Origin: Diadema setosum
Lineage: Eukaryota > Echinodermata > Echinoidea > Diadematoida > Diadematidae
Length of the DNA: 64,000 bases
Assembly (NCBI GenBank): GCA_033980235.1
Contig: CM067067.1
Span: 24,304,603 to 24,368,602 of the forward strand
Direction: 5' to 3'
The notes beneath the pieces were generated by a model. It saw only the letters and a program-made list of their open reading frames with translations. It was not told where the DNA came from and ran no database searches. Shown here one piece after another: positions 33,986-46,845 of this stretch. Both the position numbers and the translations under genes were made by a program. Position 1 is the stretch's first letter. Every line of letters starts with the position of its first letter.

Positions 33986-35560
33986 TATCACTTTATATAC
34001 TCACATGATACCAAATATGGAGACCAATATATATTTTGCCCATGTGTTCCCGGAAAACTTCAGAGCAGCGTGTAGAGATGTAATTGAAGCCTTTCATATC
34101 ATTATTCTTTACATCATCGTAAGAGCAAAAATGTGCAGTTTTGGTCTTTTTTCTTTTAATATAGTGGTATACAGTAGAAATAATTTTAAAGTGAGACTTT
34201 GAATTGTATGTAAAATTGTTTGAAGAACAAACGGATAGGTTATTTTTCATTATGAGCCACCACATTGCGCTTTGTTTTTTTCAATAGTGAGTTTACCATC
34301 GTATTGCCATTTTTCCCCTCGTGTCATAACATCGCCGAATGAAGATGAGATTGGATTAAGTAATCATATTCATCTGGATGGTAATTTTCCTTAGGACATT
34401 TTTGGGTGCGAGTTACGTGTGCGAGGAATAGTGCATGTAAACAACAACAACAACAAAATAGCGACAAAAAAACTTGACCCTTACAGATGTTGTAGACTTG
34501 CACCTTTTCTTCTATTAAAGTTTTCCAAACACGCCGCAACGTCGTTGTCACCAGGTTGTATCAGTGGTCGTTTTACAAGTCGTGTGCTTGTGAATCTGAA
34601 GCAGGCATTGTGTGACCTTCGGTTAAAAGCACAACCTTGTTAAGTGCCCCCTTTCAAATCGATTAGAAGATTGATTCAGTGATGAAGGATGGATCGACCT
34701 TTTACATTCTAATTCATTGCAACTCAATGAATTGCGAGAGATATGGCAACATTGTGTATGTTGATACATAGTAACTGTACAGTCATATACTAGTATTCAT
34801 TCACTGTGGATTGTAAGAGCGCCTTCTATACATGTATTGCCCTGATTTGAGTAACATTTTTGTTTGCTGGTTGTTTGTTTATTGGATTGGGTAGAGTTAC
34901 TATGATTGAGTAACATTTGTTTGTATGATTGTTTGTTTGTTTGTTTTTTGCTTTTAGACACCATTTCGAGCCGTAAAACAATATTAGCGGCATTTGCAAA
35001 TAAGGTTCGCCATGTGGGATTTGTATAGAATACCTGCTGGAAATGTTTGTCTTTTGGGCGTGCGGAGAGCCCAAAAACATAAATCATCAGCCATTATTCT
35101 ATAGGAAGAAGCAGAATTATCCAGTACAGTGTTTTAAACAGCATGGCACGTTGTGATCAATATTGTACTTGCCCTTTTGAACGATTGCGCAATCAGCAAA
35201 GCACGTAGGGAAACACACGATGTAATGCTGCAGCTGCCTGTGGGGAAAACCCACTCCGTATAAATAATCTGCTAGTGCGCGAGGCTGTGTTTGCACATGA
35301 AGTACTAGAATACGTGAGACGTGTGAATGCGCCATGTTATTCGATGCTGTTTGTGGTATAGCGCTTTTCTCCTTACACTGCTTATGCTAGATTGAACTTC
35401 ATCGCGCTATGATCTTGCATGATTATAACTTGCGAGTAGGGTAACTTTTTATAAATAACAGTCAGCGCGAAACGTAACATTTCAAAGGACACCTGCCAAA
35501 ACAGTCAGAAAAAACCCAAGCAAGTTTGGATTCTCGACGTAAAACTATGGAAATATTGTT
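33986..35560. other. Noncoding DNA upstream of the composite gene
   Basis: About 1.6 kb with TTTG-rich stretches near 34866-34945. It probably contains the promoter and 5' noncoding exon of the downstream gene, but no TATA box or donor could be assigned with confidence. Confidence 0.4.
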
Positions 35561-35628
35561 TTTTTTTCAGTCGTGCAATGTCAAGTTGTCCTGCCGCCTG
35601 AGCTAGTTTCGACTTTTGTTGTTTCCAG
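35558..35628 (+). promoter_or_regulatory. Two candidate 3' splice sites before the CSD start codon
   Basis: TTGTTTTTTTTTCAG ending at 35570 and TTGTTGTTTCCAG ending at 35628 are both good acceptors in front of the ATG at 35662. Either would join an upstream noncoding exon to the coding exon. Confidence 0.55.
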
Positions 35629-35661
35629 TCGTCGTACTGGCATACGTCGTCGGGATTGACA

Positions 35662-36538
35662 ATGTCTCAGCAAACAAAAGGACATTCACGACGGAAGAAC
35701 AAGAGTGAGGACGGTTGTAAGCTTCTTAAAACAGACGTAACAGGTGTTGTGCACAGCTTCATAGATTCACGTGGATACGGCTTTATTGACCGTCATTCTG
35801 TCGACCAGGTACAAGTCGACGGAAATGTCTTTTTCCACCAATCTCATATCGTTACCGACCATCCGCGCAAACATCAAATTATAAAAAAAGGAGACGGGGT
35901 CATCTTTGATTTGGGGTTCGGATCAAAGGGGTATGCCGCCCGCCGAGTGAGATTGATTTCTGAAACAGCTGATGACGACGACGACGGTAAAGAACATGAA
36001 GGCCAAAATGATGGCGATCCCTATAATCGGAGCCCTCATTCGCCAAAAGGTAAAAAGGATGACAGTCAAAAGCCAAATAGTAACATTAACAAACTTATAG
36101 AGAGAGACGTAACTGGTGTCGTGAAGTGCTTCAAATCGAGAGGCGGCTACGGCTTCATTGACTGCAAGTCTATCGACAAGAAAGTCGTTGAAGAAGACGT
36201 CTTTTTCCACAACTCTCATATTGTCAACGACCACCCGCACATCCATCATCACATCACAGAAATGGGAGACAGGGTCATCTTTGACTTGGGTATCGGACCA
36301 AAGGGGTATGTTGCCCGCCGTGTGAGATTGATGTCCGAGACGGATAATGAGGAATGGGCGACGGCCTCAGAGTTTTCCGAACGGAGCTCCAATTATGAGG
36401 AGACCTCGGAGTTAAGCTCGGTAGAGACCTCTGACGACGAGGAGGAAGAGGAGGGGGAGGAGGAGGACGAAGAAGATGAAACTGAAACCAACTTTCATTC
36501 ACCAACGGAAAGAAAAGACTGCAGTCACACGCCGAACG
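35662..36538 (+). CDS. Composite gene exon 1: tandem cold-shock domains
   Basis: 292 codons plus one base. CSD1 spans about residues 25-100 (GYGFI at 38-42, VFFHQSHI at 56-63). CSD2 spans about 149-225 (GYGFI at 162-166, VFFHNSHI at 180-187). Both end in a KGY.ARRVRL strand. Each CSD is followed by an acidic linker closing with a similar motif, KKDDSQKPN after the first and RKDCSHTPN after the second, so the whole unit of about 125 residues was duplicated. Residues 245-275 are mostly Glu and Asp. The exon ends AAC G|GTAAGTGAG, an ideal donor in phase 1. Read through, the frame would stop two codons later, which argues for splicing. The true start is the ATG matching the smaller CSD gene. Confidence 0.85.
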
Positions 36539-37980
36539 GTAAGTGAGAGAATAGGACATTATTTGAAAATGTATTTTTCAGATTGACACCAGACTTCAGA
36601 ATGAACATGAATGAGCGAGAACATTTTGCGATCAAAAGAAATGATGGGTGGACATTTCTATCAATGAAATATGAAAGAAATAAAGTTACCTCTATGCATG
36701 TGCGTGCATGTGTGATATGTTTTTGTTGTTATGAAATATCAATTATGAAAGCAGTTTGGCGCAATCTTTTTTTTTCTTTTTTTTTTCTTTTTTTATTTGC
36801 CAGCGGGGATTTTCATTACAACTGTAATAAGTATCCTGTACACTTTTAACTTCCAATCCTCTGTGTAAGGCCTACTATTAGATCAGAGTAATCGGTTGTT
36901 TGTTTGTTTTTTAATATACTACGTTGACCATGCTGGCATTGGTACAATAAAAATCTGTAATATTAATAAGTAGCAAGAATAGCTATTATTCACTTTGAAC
37001 TGACAGTACTATCAGAACAAAGTAATCAAGAAACAAAGTATTTGCGTTTATTTTTGATAGATTTGAAGAGCTATAATTCCCCCCAAAAGAGACATAAATA
37101 ACTGAAACTGGAATGCTTATTGTCATATTCATTGTCATATTGGTATACAGGCACGGTGAACAAACACGTACCGACTGATTTCATGATAAGTGCTAGTGCT
37201 GGAGTTATAGTGTTATCTCAGCACTAACTCTTGTAATCAGGCACTGCTGGCTGCATGGTTGACTTACAAATTTGACATAGTTCCGTTTGCTACATTTAGG
37301 CCCGTTGTTGAATGAGTACTCAAGTTTAACAAATTGAAAGAGTGTTATGTAGCCGCTGATGAAGATGAATATAATGTCGAAACTAAGCATGTGATTTACC
37401 ATAGCGAATGATATTTTCAAGCAAGAGTTGATGGAACATCAGCAAGGAAAAAAAAAAGAAAAATAAACTTCTCTCTGCCTTTTCTCCGCCCAAAATGACA
37501 AAAATCGGATGAGAAGTAAGATATATAGAAGATATGACATTTTGAAATTTTTCGGAAACACTTCTTGACCAGTCGTAAGCAAGTTGATGCCATGCTGTCA
37601 CGATTATTTAGTTCATTTCATATAAAGAATGTTAAGGACAAAAATGTCATATTTCAGCTATTATGCAAAACTTGCCTTAAAACCACCCAAAATAAAGCTG
37701 AACAAAAGTTCCCTGATATAAGTATTTTTACATATGGCAATATATGCCTGGAGACTGCCTATTTTTTCCGAATACATGAAAAACTGTGAGAGCATGACAT
37801 CATCACCTCGTTCATTTGAGCATTCATAAGGACTGGTCAAAAAAATGTTTTCCGAAAAAATTTGAAAATTTAAAATGTCATATCTTATTTCTTATCCGCA
37901 TTTTTGTCATTTTGGAACGTTACGCAGGGATTTTTTTTTTCTCTTTCTTTTGGAATTTACTTATTTTTTTGGGTGGATTT
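36539..37980 (+). other. Intron 1, first part
   Basis: Noncoding, AT-rich, with T-rich runs near 36767-36798. No repeats recognised. Confidence 0.45.
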
Positions 37981-37984
37981 CCTG

Positions 37985-38340
37985 ACCTGATCTCACCTAA
38001 ACCCAAACCGGCTACACACATGGATGTCAAATCATCATCTACAGCTTAATTTAAACTTGGCCCTCGTAACCACAACCGTTATGGTGATCGCGCTATTCCG
38101 TTTGTGTCCCCTGCACTGGAACAATCTTCCTACTCATATTCAGTCCTCTACCTCTGACATTTTCAAAAAGAAACTAAAAACCCACTTATTTCAAGAACAG
38201 AACCGATGATTTTGCAATTGTGGATCATTGAATTTTTGTACTCGTATATAACATTATGTTTATTTCTCTTTTGTTAATTATTAGGCCTAAAAAAGCATTT
38301 AGGTCATAAGCGCAATGTAAATTTTCCATAAATTATCATT
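37985..38340 (+). mobile_element. L2-like LINE 3' fragment with frameshifts, in intron 1
   Basis: Short in-frame pieces typical of the LINE ORF2 C-terminus are spread over two frames: YGDRAIPFVSPAL in one, WNNLPTHIQSS and FKKKLKTHLFQ in the next. A 3' region follows with GCATTTAGGTCATAAGCGCA. Decayed, same sense as the gene. Confidence 0.65.
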
Positions 38341-38469
38341 TTCATTTACGATCATTAAAACAAGATCATAGCCTACCGTCTTCCTAGAGTGGACAAGGCT
38401 ATGGATTTGTTAATAGAAGATCTTGGGTTGGACTACTGTACTGGACAGGTTTTGCCCACAATGTTCCCT

Positions 38470-38472
<3 letters not shown>

Positions 38473-38512
<40 letters not shown>
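38473..38512. repeat. (CA)n microsatellite
   Basis: About 20 CA repeats in intron 1, 150 bp before exon 2. Confidence 0.95.
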
Positions 38513-38513
<1 letters not shown>

Positions 38514-38661
38514 GGTATACAAAATAGGCATTTGGCAATGATAATGTAAGGGCTCCCTTGGGAAGCCAGTGAAAGCACTGAAAAAGCTACCCTGGGTAAA
38601 ATAATGACATATTGTTGTATTTGCATGATTGTATTGTTATCAGCCTCATTTTGGCGCTCAG

Positions 38662-38945
38662 ATAAAAGCACGGAAACATCTCACAGAGCCGCTGCCCCTC
38701 CCGTCTCGGCATCGGTGAAGAAGAGGACTTTGGGGAACAGGTATTTCAGGGCAGCTGATGACCATGGAGCTGAATCGCAGGCAAGGGTGATCTGGTTGAA
38801 GGCAGCCCTGCAAGTGTACAAGGAAGCCTACCAGTTGGCTCGCACCGATGATGACAATGTTTCGGCGGCCAAAAACGTCGCCGTAACTTCCATGAAACTG
38901 GCCACCTTATATCGAGAACATCACAACCAGCTAAGAGGAAATAAG
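38662..38945 (+). CDS. Composite gene exon 2 (module A, part 1)
   Basis: Begins in phase 1 after TTTTGGCGCTCAG and ends in phase 0 at AATAAG|GTGGGC. It encodes a polar linker with PPVSASVKKRTLGN, then two amphipathic helices (VIWLKAALQVYKEAYQLA and VSAAKNVAVTSMKLATLY). The helix-turn-helix spacing is TPR- or MIT-like, but no canonical repeat is claimed. The counterpart at 49467-49756 is clearly homologous (shared KRTLGN, ADDHGA, VSAAKNVAVTS, KLATLYREH). Confidence 0.8.
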
Positions 38946-39479
38946 GTGGGCTAATTTCACAGGACTCTCCTTCACTTCCATTAATTTGTGTTTATGCCAC
39001 TTAATAGTATTTCATAGCCTAAAATTTTCCATCATATTATTGGACAGGATCAGGAAGCAGTCATGCAGTCAGAAAAAAAAAAATCTACTCGAATTAGGGA
39101 CTACAGTATTTTTAAATGCGCCAATTTCTGTTCCAAATATGAAATCGCTGCGAGTTTAATTAGGTATTCTTCGACACCTACTCAGAATTTTGTACAAAAT
39201 GGCGTTTAATGGCGTGAACCCTACATTAATTCTTTTTTCCCCAAACTTTTTAGCCCTCCATGGACTATTTTATTATATCCATATCAACATGAATACAAAA
39301 CTAAAAGCATTCAACCATAATCTCCGGGGTTTTTTTTTCTGAACATTTCTCTCATAAACATTTACACAAACAAATGTTGGAGTGACTGCCACTTTAAACT
39401 GAACTTGTTGAAAGTACCCGATACAGAATAAATATAGTTCTCATCTGTGTAATAGTCAATAATTTGTTTTTCTTCATAG
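38946..39479 (+). other. Intron 2, part before the LINE
   Basis: Noncoding. Confidence 0.5.
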
Positions 39480-41297
39480 AGTTAAAGCTAGGACTTTGTT
39501 TTTTAACTTTTGTACGAACAACGTTGCTTAATCAAAATTACAACACAATTTAGAGCATTGTTTCTCTTTTCTTTAAAACCAAAAATAATATTTTCCCGAC
39601 TAGATTTTATATGTGCTCTAGAACCTTCATTTATCCATTTTTCAGTTTCATTCCAGATTGACTTACTAGTTTCACAGTCATAAAAGATATGTACAATATC
39701 TTCCAACTCTTCTTTACAAAACCAACATTTATCACTACTAACTTTTTTCATCTTATACAGTTGCTAATTTACTATTTTATACTGAAAATATCTCAACCCA
39801 ATGTCCACAGTAAAACGAAATATCATAATGTGACACTTTCAATTTTGAAAGTTTCAGATGGACTATCCAAATGCCGTTCCCATTTAGAACATATCAAAGG
39901 TAAACATTTTGTTTTTCCAAGAAGAGCTTTATAAATACACATAAATCCTTTTCATTCTTGCAGTAGTATTTTAATATGTGATGGTAATAATGGCCCTACA
40001 ATATTTTGTTCACATCTTTGAAAATAACCGCCAAACAGACACTTAATTACTTTACTTACCGAATAATATGGCAGGCAATTAAGTTTCAAACAAAATTTCC
40101 ATTCACAACCTTCATGGATCAAAAAATTTCCCTTGTTATCAAAAAAATAATTGATATACCTAGTACATTTTCCGTGCCAAGATTTGAAAAATACAGTTTT
40201 ATGCCCGATTTGAATAGAACTATTTCTCCACAATAGATAAGTTACAAAATCAGATCCATGGCATAAAATACATCTTTCAAAAATGGATTTACAACTTTGT
40301 GGGATAATGTTAAAAAATATTCATCACCAAACCCTACTTGAAATGACTTTGTTATAAATGACTGCATTGAATGACTGACATCATTACATGTTCCTAAAAC
40401 CATTCTTCGAATCCATGTCAGTTTTAATGACATACCAAGATACTCAACATCTGGCATTCTAAGACCCCCCTCTTCATATGTACCAACCATTCGTTTCCTA
40501 CTAATTTTATCTGGCTTATTCTCCAGTACAAACTGAAAAAAAAAACTTAGTTTTTTATTATTTTCATTAACTTAGCTGAGGGAGCTGGTAGTGCTATAAA
40601 AAGATGATTAAACTGTGGGAGCAGTAATGATTTAACAACTGTTACTCTTCCCAAAACCGTAATATTTCGTTTAATCCAAGAAATCATCTGACGTTTTACC
40701 CTATCGAAAATCCTATCATAATCATAATCCGGTATCTTATCAATTACAGAATGAAAATCTGTACCAAGATAACGGAAAAAATCATCCCGCACAAAATGCA
40801 CTTGTCTTTCAGTTTCTAAGTCATCATTACCTTTTGATGCACCATTCCAAACTGCATTTGTTTTTTGTTTGTTTGATGTTTGTTTTTGTGTGTTTTTTTA
40901 GGGGGGGGGGGCGTTGGCATATTGATCTTCAGCCCACTACCTTTTCCAAATGAATCAAAAAATATGTAGAGCACTGCGGAAACTAACATTTGTACCATCT
41001 AAAAAATAGTGCTGTGTCATCTGCATACTGAAGGATCTTAAATTCCTTCGCGCCGACAAAGATTCCTTTCACCAGGTGCGAATTCCGAATTGACATCCAA
41101 AGAATTTCTACGCATTACAAAAACAAGTAGTATACGGGGATAGTGGGTCTTCTTGCCTTCATCCCCTTTACTATGCGAAATCTGCGTGTTACATGTCCAT
41201 TGACCAGAACACTAGAATAGACATCATTGTACAGTAAATTTATCCACCGAATGAAAGAATTACCAAACTTAAAAAAAGAAAGGGTTTTAACCAGAAA

Positions 41298-41623
41298 GGC
41301 CCGAATTCACGAAGGTGGTACAAATGAAACCATCGTTTAAACCATGGACAAAAACCTTGGAGCGCCAAGTGTCGCATGGAATATTTCGTTACGAAATCAG
41401 TCATTTCGTCGATGAAATGACTATTTTGTAACGAAATGACAACATTTTGTAACTAAATGAACATTTCGTCCACGAAATGATAATTTCGTTAACGAAACGG
41501 TCATTTTGTCAACGAAATGACCAATTTTGTAACGAAATATTCCGTGCGACACTTGGCGTTCCATGGTTTTTGTCCATGGTTTAAACCATGGTTTCATTTG
41601 TACCACCTTCGTGAATTCGGGCC
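41298..41623. mobile_element. Fold-back element with CATTTCGT core repeats, inside the LINE
   Basis: Inverted arms GGCCCGAATTCACGAAGGTG ... CCATGGACAAAAACC and GGTTTTTGTCCATGG ... CACCTTCGTGAATTCGGGCC, about 100 bp each. The core is a run of direct and inverted ACGAAATGA / TCATTTCGT boxes. It interrupts the reverse-transcriptase region of the antisense LINE. Confidence 0.85.
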
Positions 41624-44313
41624 AAAGTGGTGAGAGACACTGTCAAAAGTCTTTTCGAAATCAGTTAATAAAATCATCCCGGGGACTTTTTCCCTTTCAG
41701 TATAGCCAAGTATATCATATGAAATTCTAATGTTTTCACCAATAAATCGTCCCTTCAAAACACCTGTTTGGGTAACATGAATAATACGATTTAATACAGT
41801 TTTGAGTCTACTGGCAATACAACTTGAGAGTATCTGATAACAACATTTAACTACGAAATTCGTCTCCAGTTTTTGATAAAATGTCTCCCTTTATCACCCT
41901 TAGGAAGTAGTGTTATCAAGCCAGTCTTTTGAGAAAGAGACAAATATCCTGAAGTGTAAGCAAAGTTCATACTACGCACCATATATATATATATATACCT
42001 AACTCTTCAAAAAAATAGTTTAAAAATCATACTGTAAATCCATCTTACCCTGGAGCTTTGTTATTTTTCATATTCTTTAATGCATGCTCAATTTCACTAT
42101 AAGAAATTTCTCCCTCTAATGACTCATGCTCTTCATCTGTGAGATATTGAAAATGATATTCACTTACATCCGAAAAAAAAAGTTCTTCTGCATCACAGTT
42201 TGCATGAAATCTATACAAATGTTCATAATATGAAACAATTTCTTTCATAATGTCTTCTTGATTTTGCAATACTGTATCGTTATCATTGATCAATTTCACA
42301 ATTTTTCTATACTATCCTTTGTTTTTCCACATTCAGAAAATATTTTGTTGGTTTTTCTCCAAATTGCATTTCTTGCAGTCGTAGCCTGCTTGCTGCCCTT
42401 TCACATTTTTGTTGTCTAAATTGTTCCAATTCTTCTCTCAATGACTAAATCTTATGTATAGTTTCTCTGGTATTTATATTTTGATCTAAAAATCTTTCTA
42501 ACTCAACTATCTCGTTAGCAAGATCATTTTCTACTCTTTCTACCTTTTTCTTCTATCTAATAGCATAGGCCCTACAGAATTGTCACTGCTCTCAGTTCCA
42601 TCAACAGTGTGTCAAAAAACAACTGGTCATCAATAACAAATTTATAATCACCTTTACTGACATTTTCTAACTGTTTACCATCAAGACAACCAAAATCAAG
42701 ATACTATAAAGTAACCTCCTTTACCTTCTCCTTAATAAGGTCAATAAATTCAGATTCTTTCAAAAATGCATCATTAAACTTCCAATAACTGAATTTCTTA
42801 TAACATTTATCCAACACATAAAATGTCAAGGCTGATCATTGAACGGTCAGTTCGATATCCCAAATCAATTTCACATTTCCTAACCAAAGAGAATATCTCT
42901 GATGACATCAAAAAGAAATCCAATCTACTTTGCTTCAGTGGTGTTGGCTGTCGCCAGATTTCGTACCGGGGTGAAGTTGGCGCCATGGATCCACCAAATC
43001 AAAAACATTTTTTTTTTAAATCTCAAGAACCTTTTCCCTAGCTTTCCTATTACCAAGTCTAAGATAATTGAAGGTATCTAATTCCATACTCTAGACCAAA
43101 TTCCAATCACCACAAAGAGTTTTATGAGGATCATCGAACTCTAATAAAATATTTTCTATGCATCTATAGAATTCGTGATGATCACTATTCGACCCATACA
43201 GTACAATCAAAGAAAAATCTAGAAAACAGCATTGAATGCTAAGGGCTACAAAATTTCCTTCAATATCACACTTTACTCTTTTGATATCAAATTGAGTATT
43301 TTTATCAAATAATACTGCGAATCCCCTTGAGTTATGTGATTTACATGAAAAGAAACATCTGCCTTCCCACTCCTTCAATGTGTCCTCTTCTAATTCAGAA
43401 ACAAAATGAGTGTCTTGTAGACCAAAAAAAAAAATATTTGCATCTTCTTTTTCAAAAAGTCAAAAACATCTCTTCTTTTACTGCCCTCTCCAAGTCCACA
43501 ACAGTTTAACGACAATATTTCGATACCTCTACTACTCATACCTAATATCATTAGTGTTCATTACAGAATTCTTCGTACAACTCAGACACATTACAGCAAT
43601 GTGGAGAGAAATGAAATCCATATATAAATGCCTTGGAGGGTTTTTTTTTTTTTTTTTACACAAACACAAAACTACATTAAGTACATTACAAAAACGGAAC
43701 ATACACAAAACTGTACTAGAGGTCTAGACAAACAAAACAATTTTGCTTCCAGTTCAAAGTGCAACACTATGCCACCCCCATGGGGATCACTTTTTTTTTA
43801 TGAGAGCCTTATACAAATCATATACTCCTTTCTTTTGAAAATCCTTTCAGTCTTTCTACATTCTACTTTCTACTACCCTGATCCTGGTTAGAAATCCCTG
43901 CTTCCTCAGCTCATATGCTCTGGAGGCCAGCTGACTTCTCTTTATCTTCATCTTTCGCGGCAAATATGTACGAATGGAAACGCGAAATAGCGGGTGTAGC
44001 TCCAGCAGCAGTATCAGCACTGGCATCAGCTGTACCTCTTCTCTTCCGTCTGTTCTGGGATGAATTGTACGCATAGAAGGCATAGAACATTCTCACTGTA
44101 AGCAAACTTGACGAACCTCATAATGATAGCATCTGGGGCCGTATCTCCTTTAGAAACTGATGTATCGTGTCGACGAGGTAGTCTGTGGATAATTGCGAAT
44201 TGCATGCTCTTTATTTCAGCATCACTTGTAGGCTTGTTCACAAACAGAGCAATCTTCTCCTTTGCAATGTCTTCTTCATCCTCGTTAGGCCTAGTTTGCA
44301 CAGCATATATTAG

Positions 44314-44695
44314 AGGGATGGTGCAGTATTGGTGGAGATGAGAATTGGGCTTTTAAATTTTTGCGAGATACCAAGAAAACACATGATATAGTACAGAGCA
44401 TACCATTTTAAGAGGTATTCAAAGTTTGTTTGATGAAAATCGGGTTTGGAATGACTGAATCAATCAAAAACAAAGTAAAACAAAGCTATCGCAATAAAGT
44501 GTGGGTCCCACACTTTATTAGAATTGCTCTTTTTTGGATATCTCAGCCATTTTAAACCAATTTTCATCGAATGATTGATGTTGAATTCCTCATAGAATTA
44601 CACGCTCTTTCATATTTCATAAGAGGTTTCTCATTATCTCACCAAAAAATGTTAGAAACCTGAAATCAGGTCTCAACCAAAACTATACGATCCCT
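44314..44695. mobile_element. Palindromic TTAN-target element, copy 7, inside LINE ORF1
   Basis: 382 bp with a perfect TTAG duplication (44310-44313 and 44696-44699). It splits ORF1 of the antisense LINE between the coiled coil and the RRM-like part, so it is younger than the LINE. The TTAG site shows that the fourth target base can vary. Confidence 0.9.
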
Positions 44696-45011
44696 TTAGG
44701 AGATTGTGCTTTCTCTCATGAATCTCTGCTGCAAGTAGCTTGTTTTCAAATTCTCGCTCTAGTCTATCGATCTCTTTCTGCAGGCGTGGGATTCTTTCGT
44801 TTTCCAAGGGCATAATTCTGTTAGCATTATCTTGAACAGCGACTTCAATGTTGCTTACAGATTTCTTGATATCTGTTATGTCCGTCTTGAACGAGTCGAG
44901 CTTGGAATTGAGCTGTATTGAAAGCTCGCGAATCATGTCGCGTAGATCTCCATCACGCTGCTCACCCTCAGCACGCGTCCTTGTCTGAGGGCGAGCACAT
45001 TGCTGCTCTCC

Positions 45012-45257
45012 ACCTAGGAGTATAAATGGGTACCCGGTAGGATGAAAAAGCTTATGTTGGTTGATAAGCATGTGCGCGCCTGTAAAAATGGCTGCGACTG
45101 GCTGGAATGCTCCCCAGGGTGTGGAGAATGAGCTCTGTTAGTACTGGTTGATAATGTATCCAGTGACCGGGGTAATAATAGTCTGTAAAGCGCATTGAAA
45201 CCCTGAAGTGTGTGAAATGCGCTATATAAAAACCAGCTATTATTACTATTATTATTA
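45012..45257 (+). mobile_element. SINE with L2-type tail, inside LINE ORF1
   Basis: Begins near CTAGGAGTATAAATGGGTAC and ends with GAAATGCGCTATATAAAAAC and an ATTATTACTATTATTATT tail, like L2-type LINE 3' ends. It is flanked by CTCTCC direct repeats (45006-45011 and 45258-45263). It interrupts ORF1 of the antisense LINE and presumably was mobilised by an L2-type LINE. Confidence 0.75.
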
Positions 45258-45570
45258 CTCTCCTTCCCTTGCTAGTATGTATACTCTTCGCTGCATGCTC
45301 GTCTGAGCCACGTGCTTCTTCGCTGTCACTTTCTGCCATATTTCTGTCCTTATCTTTCCTTGCAGATCTAGATCTCAGACCATACTCCTTGCGTTGACTC
45401 CTCTTTCCTTTATTCACGTTCTCTTGGCTCATTTTAAGACGAAGGACTGAAAATTAAGCTTTTGTGATCCCTTTTCACGGGAGAAATGTGGAAGGTGTTC
45501 ACACCATGCTGTCGCCGGGACCGGAAGTCCATTAATTCTTTGTCTATTTGTGTCTCGATACTTTCTCCAG

Positions 45571-45730
45571 GTTATTGAAGATCATTTCATGGAGGCTGCT
45601 GAGTACTTCGCAAAGGCATATTCCAAGAAAAACTGCAAAAGCCCGGCTTGGGGCAACCATCTAGAAGAATACTTAGAAAGCTGCGTTAGTGAATATTTAG
45701 ATCTGAATCATACTCAGATTACACTTAAAG
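45571..45730 (+). CDS. Composite gene exon 3 (module A, part 2)
   Basis: Acceptor CTTTCTCCAG, phase 0; donor AAAG|GTACAG, phase 1. Encodes DHFMEAAEYFAKAYSKKNCK, a TPR-like helix, then WGNHLEEYLESCVSEYL. Matches 50347-50503 (DFMDAAKYFARAFSKGKCK). Confidence 0.8.
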
Positions 45731-46845
45731 GTACAGGAATGAGTTGAAACAAAAATATTTCGTGAGTTGTCTATCAATCTTTCATTGAAGAAACGGTAGT
45801 CGTTATTTCCTTTATTTACTGACAGGTAATGTACTCCTTTAATCATTTATGAGCGAACTGGATTTCGCTGATCGCTGAAATTTAGATAATTATTGGTTGT
45901 TGGAGTTTTTTCAGACTGTTGACAACCTCATATACACTATAAAACGTACAAATATTCGCTCTAATTTCAATGTAATTCAATTTTGCTACTAGTTAATAGG
46001 CCCATATTCCCTCCTTGATAATTTAATCATACGAACAACCTTGCTTGATAAGCCAATTCAAATTTCCACTCTGAGCATGAGCAGAAAATGCCATTTGTAT
46101 AACAAGTCAGGCATGTTAGTTTTCAAATTCCCTGTGATAAGCATCCGTGACGTAATGATTATTCATGTAGGCCTTATCCTCACAAATGATGCTTGCAAGC
46201 ACAATGCAATATCAGGTAGAAATGGGTTATTAATGCATTAAATACAAAACAATGAAACACATGCCTGCCGCAGTGTCTATCAACCATGCATGTTCAATCT
46301 TTGTTTGAACATGAATTTTTCCGACTTACATCGGGCAAGCTTACCTTACTAATGCATTATGCCGCTTTGAAAACGAGTGAAGTACCTAACCTATAGTGAT
46401 AAAACAGAAACGGCTTAGGTTTGTTAATGCGCACATTAGCTTGTTGTAAGATGGCTTATTGCATCCGTACTAGATGCTTGGTAAGTTGATCCATTGACCT
46501 CACCCTGGCATTTATAAGGATTGTAGTATGTTTGATTGACACGATACGGAATGCGTTAAGGGTGTTTAAATTTTAGTGTACCACCTTCAAAGCTGCAAAT
46601 AAAAAGAGATTGGAATTGCCGTTTAGGATCCAAGTTATAAGACAGCAAATTGGTCTATTCAATACCCCTGTGCAATGGTCGAAAGTAAGCACGGATCACA
46701 TTACTTAATACACGAAATTAAGACGATTCATTTAGCAGCAACTTTGAAAATATTCAGCTCAGGGGTATTTTTTACCACGCATGAAAGTTTGGGAGAGATA
46801 TAAAACTGAAATCTACTCACTCCCTGCATGTTATTTTACTTCCAG
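45731..46845 (+). other. Intron 3
   Basis: Mostly unique. About 46048-46250 is a diverged copy of the AAGCCAGTTC repeat seen at 58262 and 60609 (CCACTCTGAGCATGAGCAGA, then GATAAGCATCCGTGACGTAA). Confidence 0.5.

Larger units (their letters stand above)
39480..45440 (-). mobile_element. Near full-length but decayed L1/Tx1-type LINE, antisense in intron 2
   Basis: Read on the minus strand, ORF1 starts near 45432 (Ser/Arg/Lys-rich start, then the coiled coil RLEREFENKLLAAEIHERK). It continues after an insertion at 44301-44026 with an RRM/C-terminal-type segment (IIHRLPRRHDTS ... IIMRFVKFAY). ORF2 follows in pieces: an endonuclease end with GDWNLV at about 43091, RT start with NMKNNKAPG at about 42045, an RT C-terminal part at 40801-40547, and CWFCKEELEDIVHIFYDC near 39720. 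Many stops and shifts separate the pieces, so it is inactive. The 5' part carries a SINE and a palindromic element, the middle a fold-back. Confidence 0.8.

Noticed and set aside
35923..36559. Minus-strand frames over the CSD exon
   Set aside because: Antisense to strongly supported CSD coding; the Pro/Arg-rich frame mirrors the acidic stretch.
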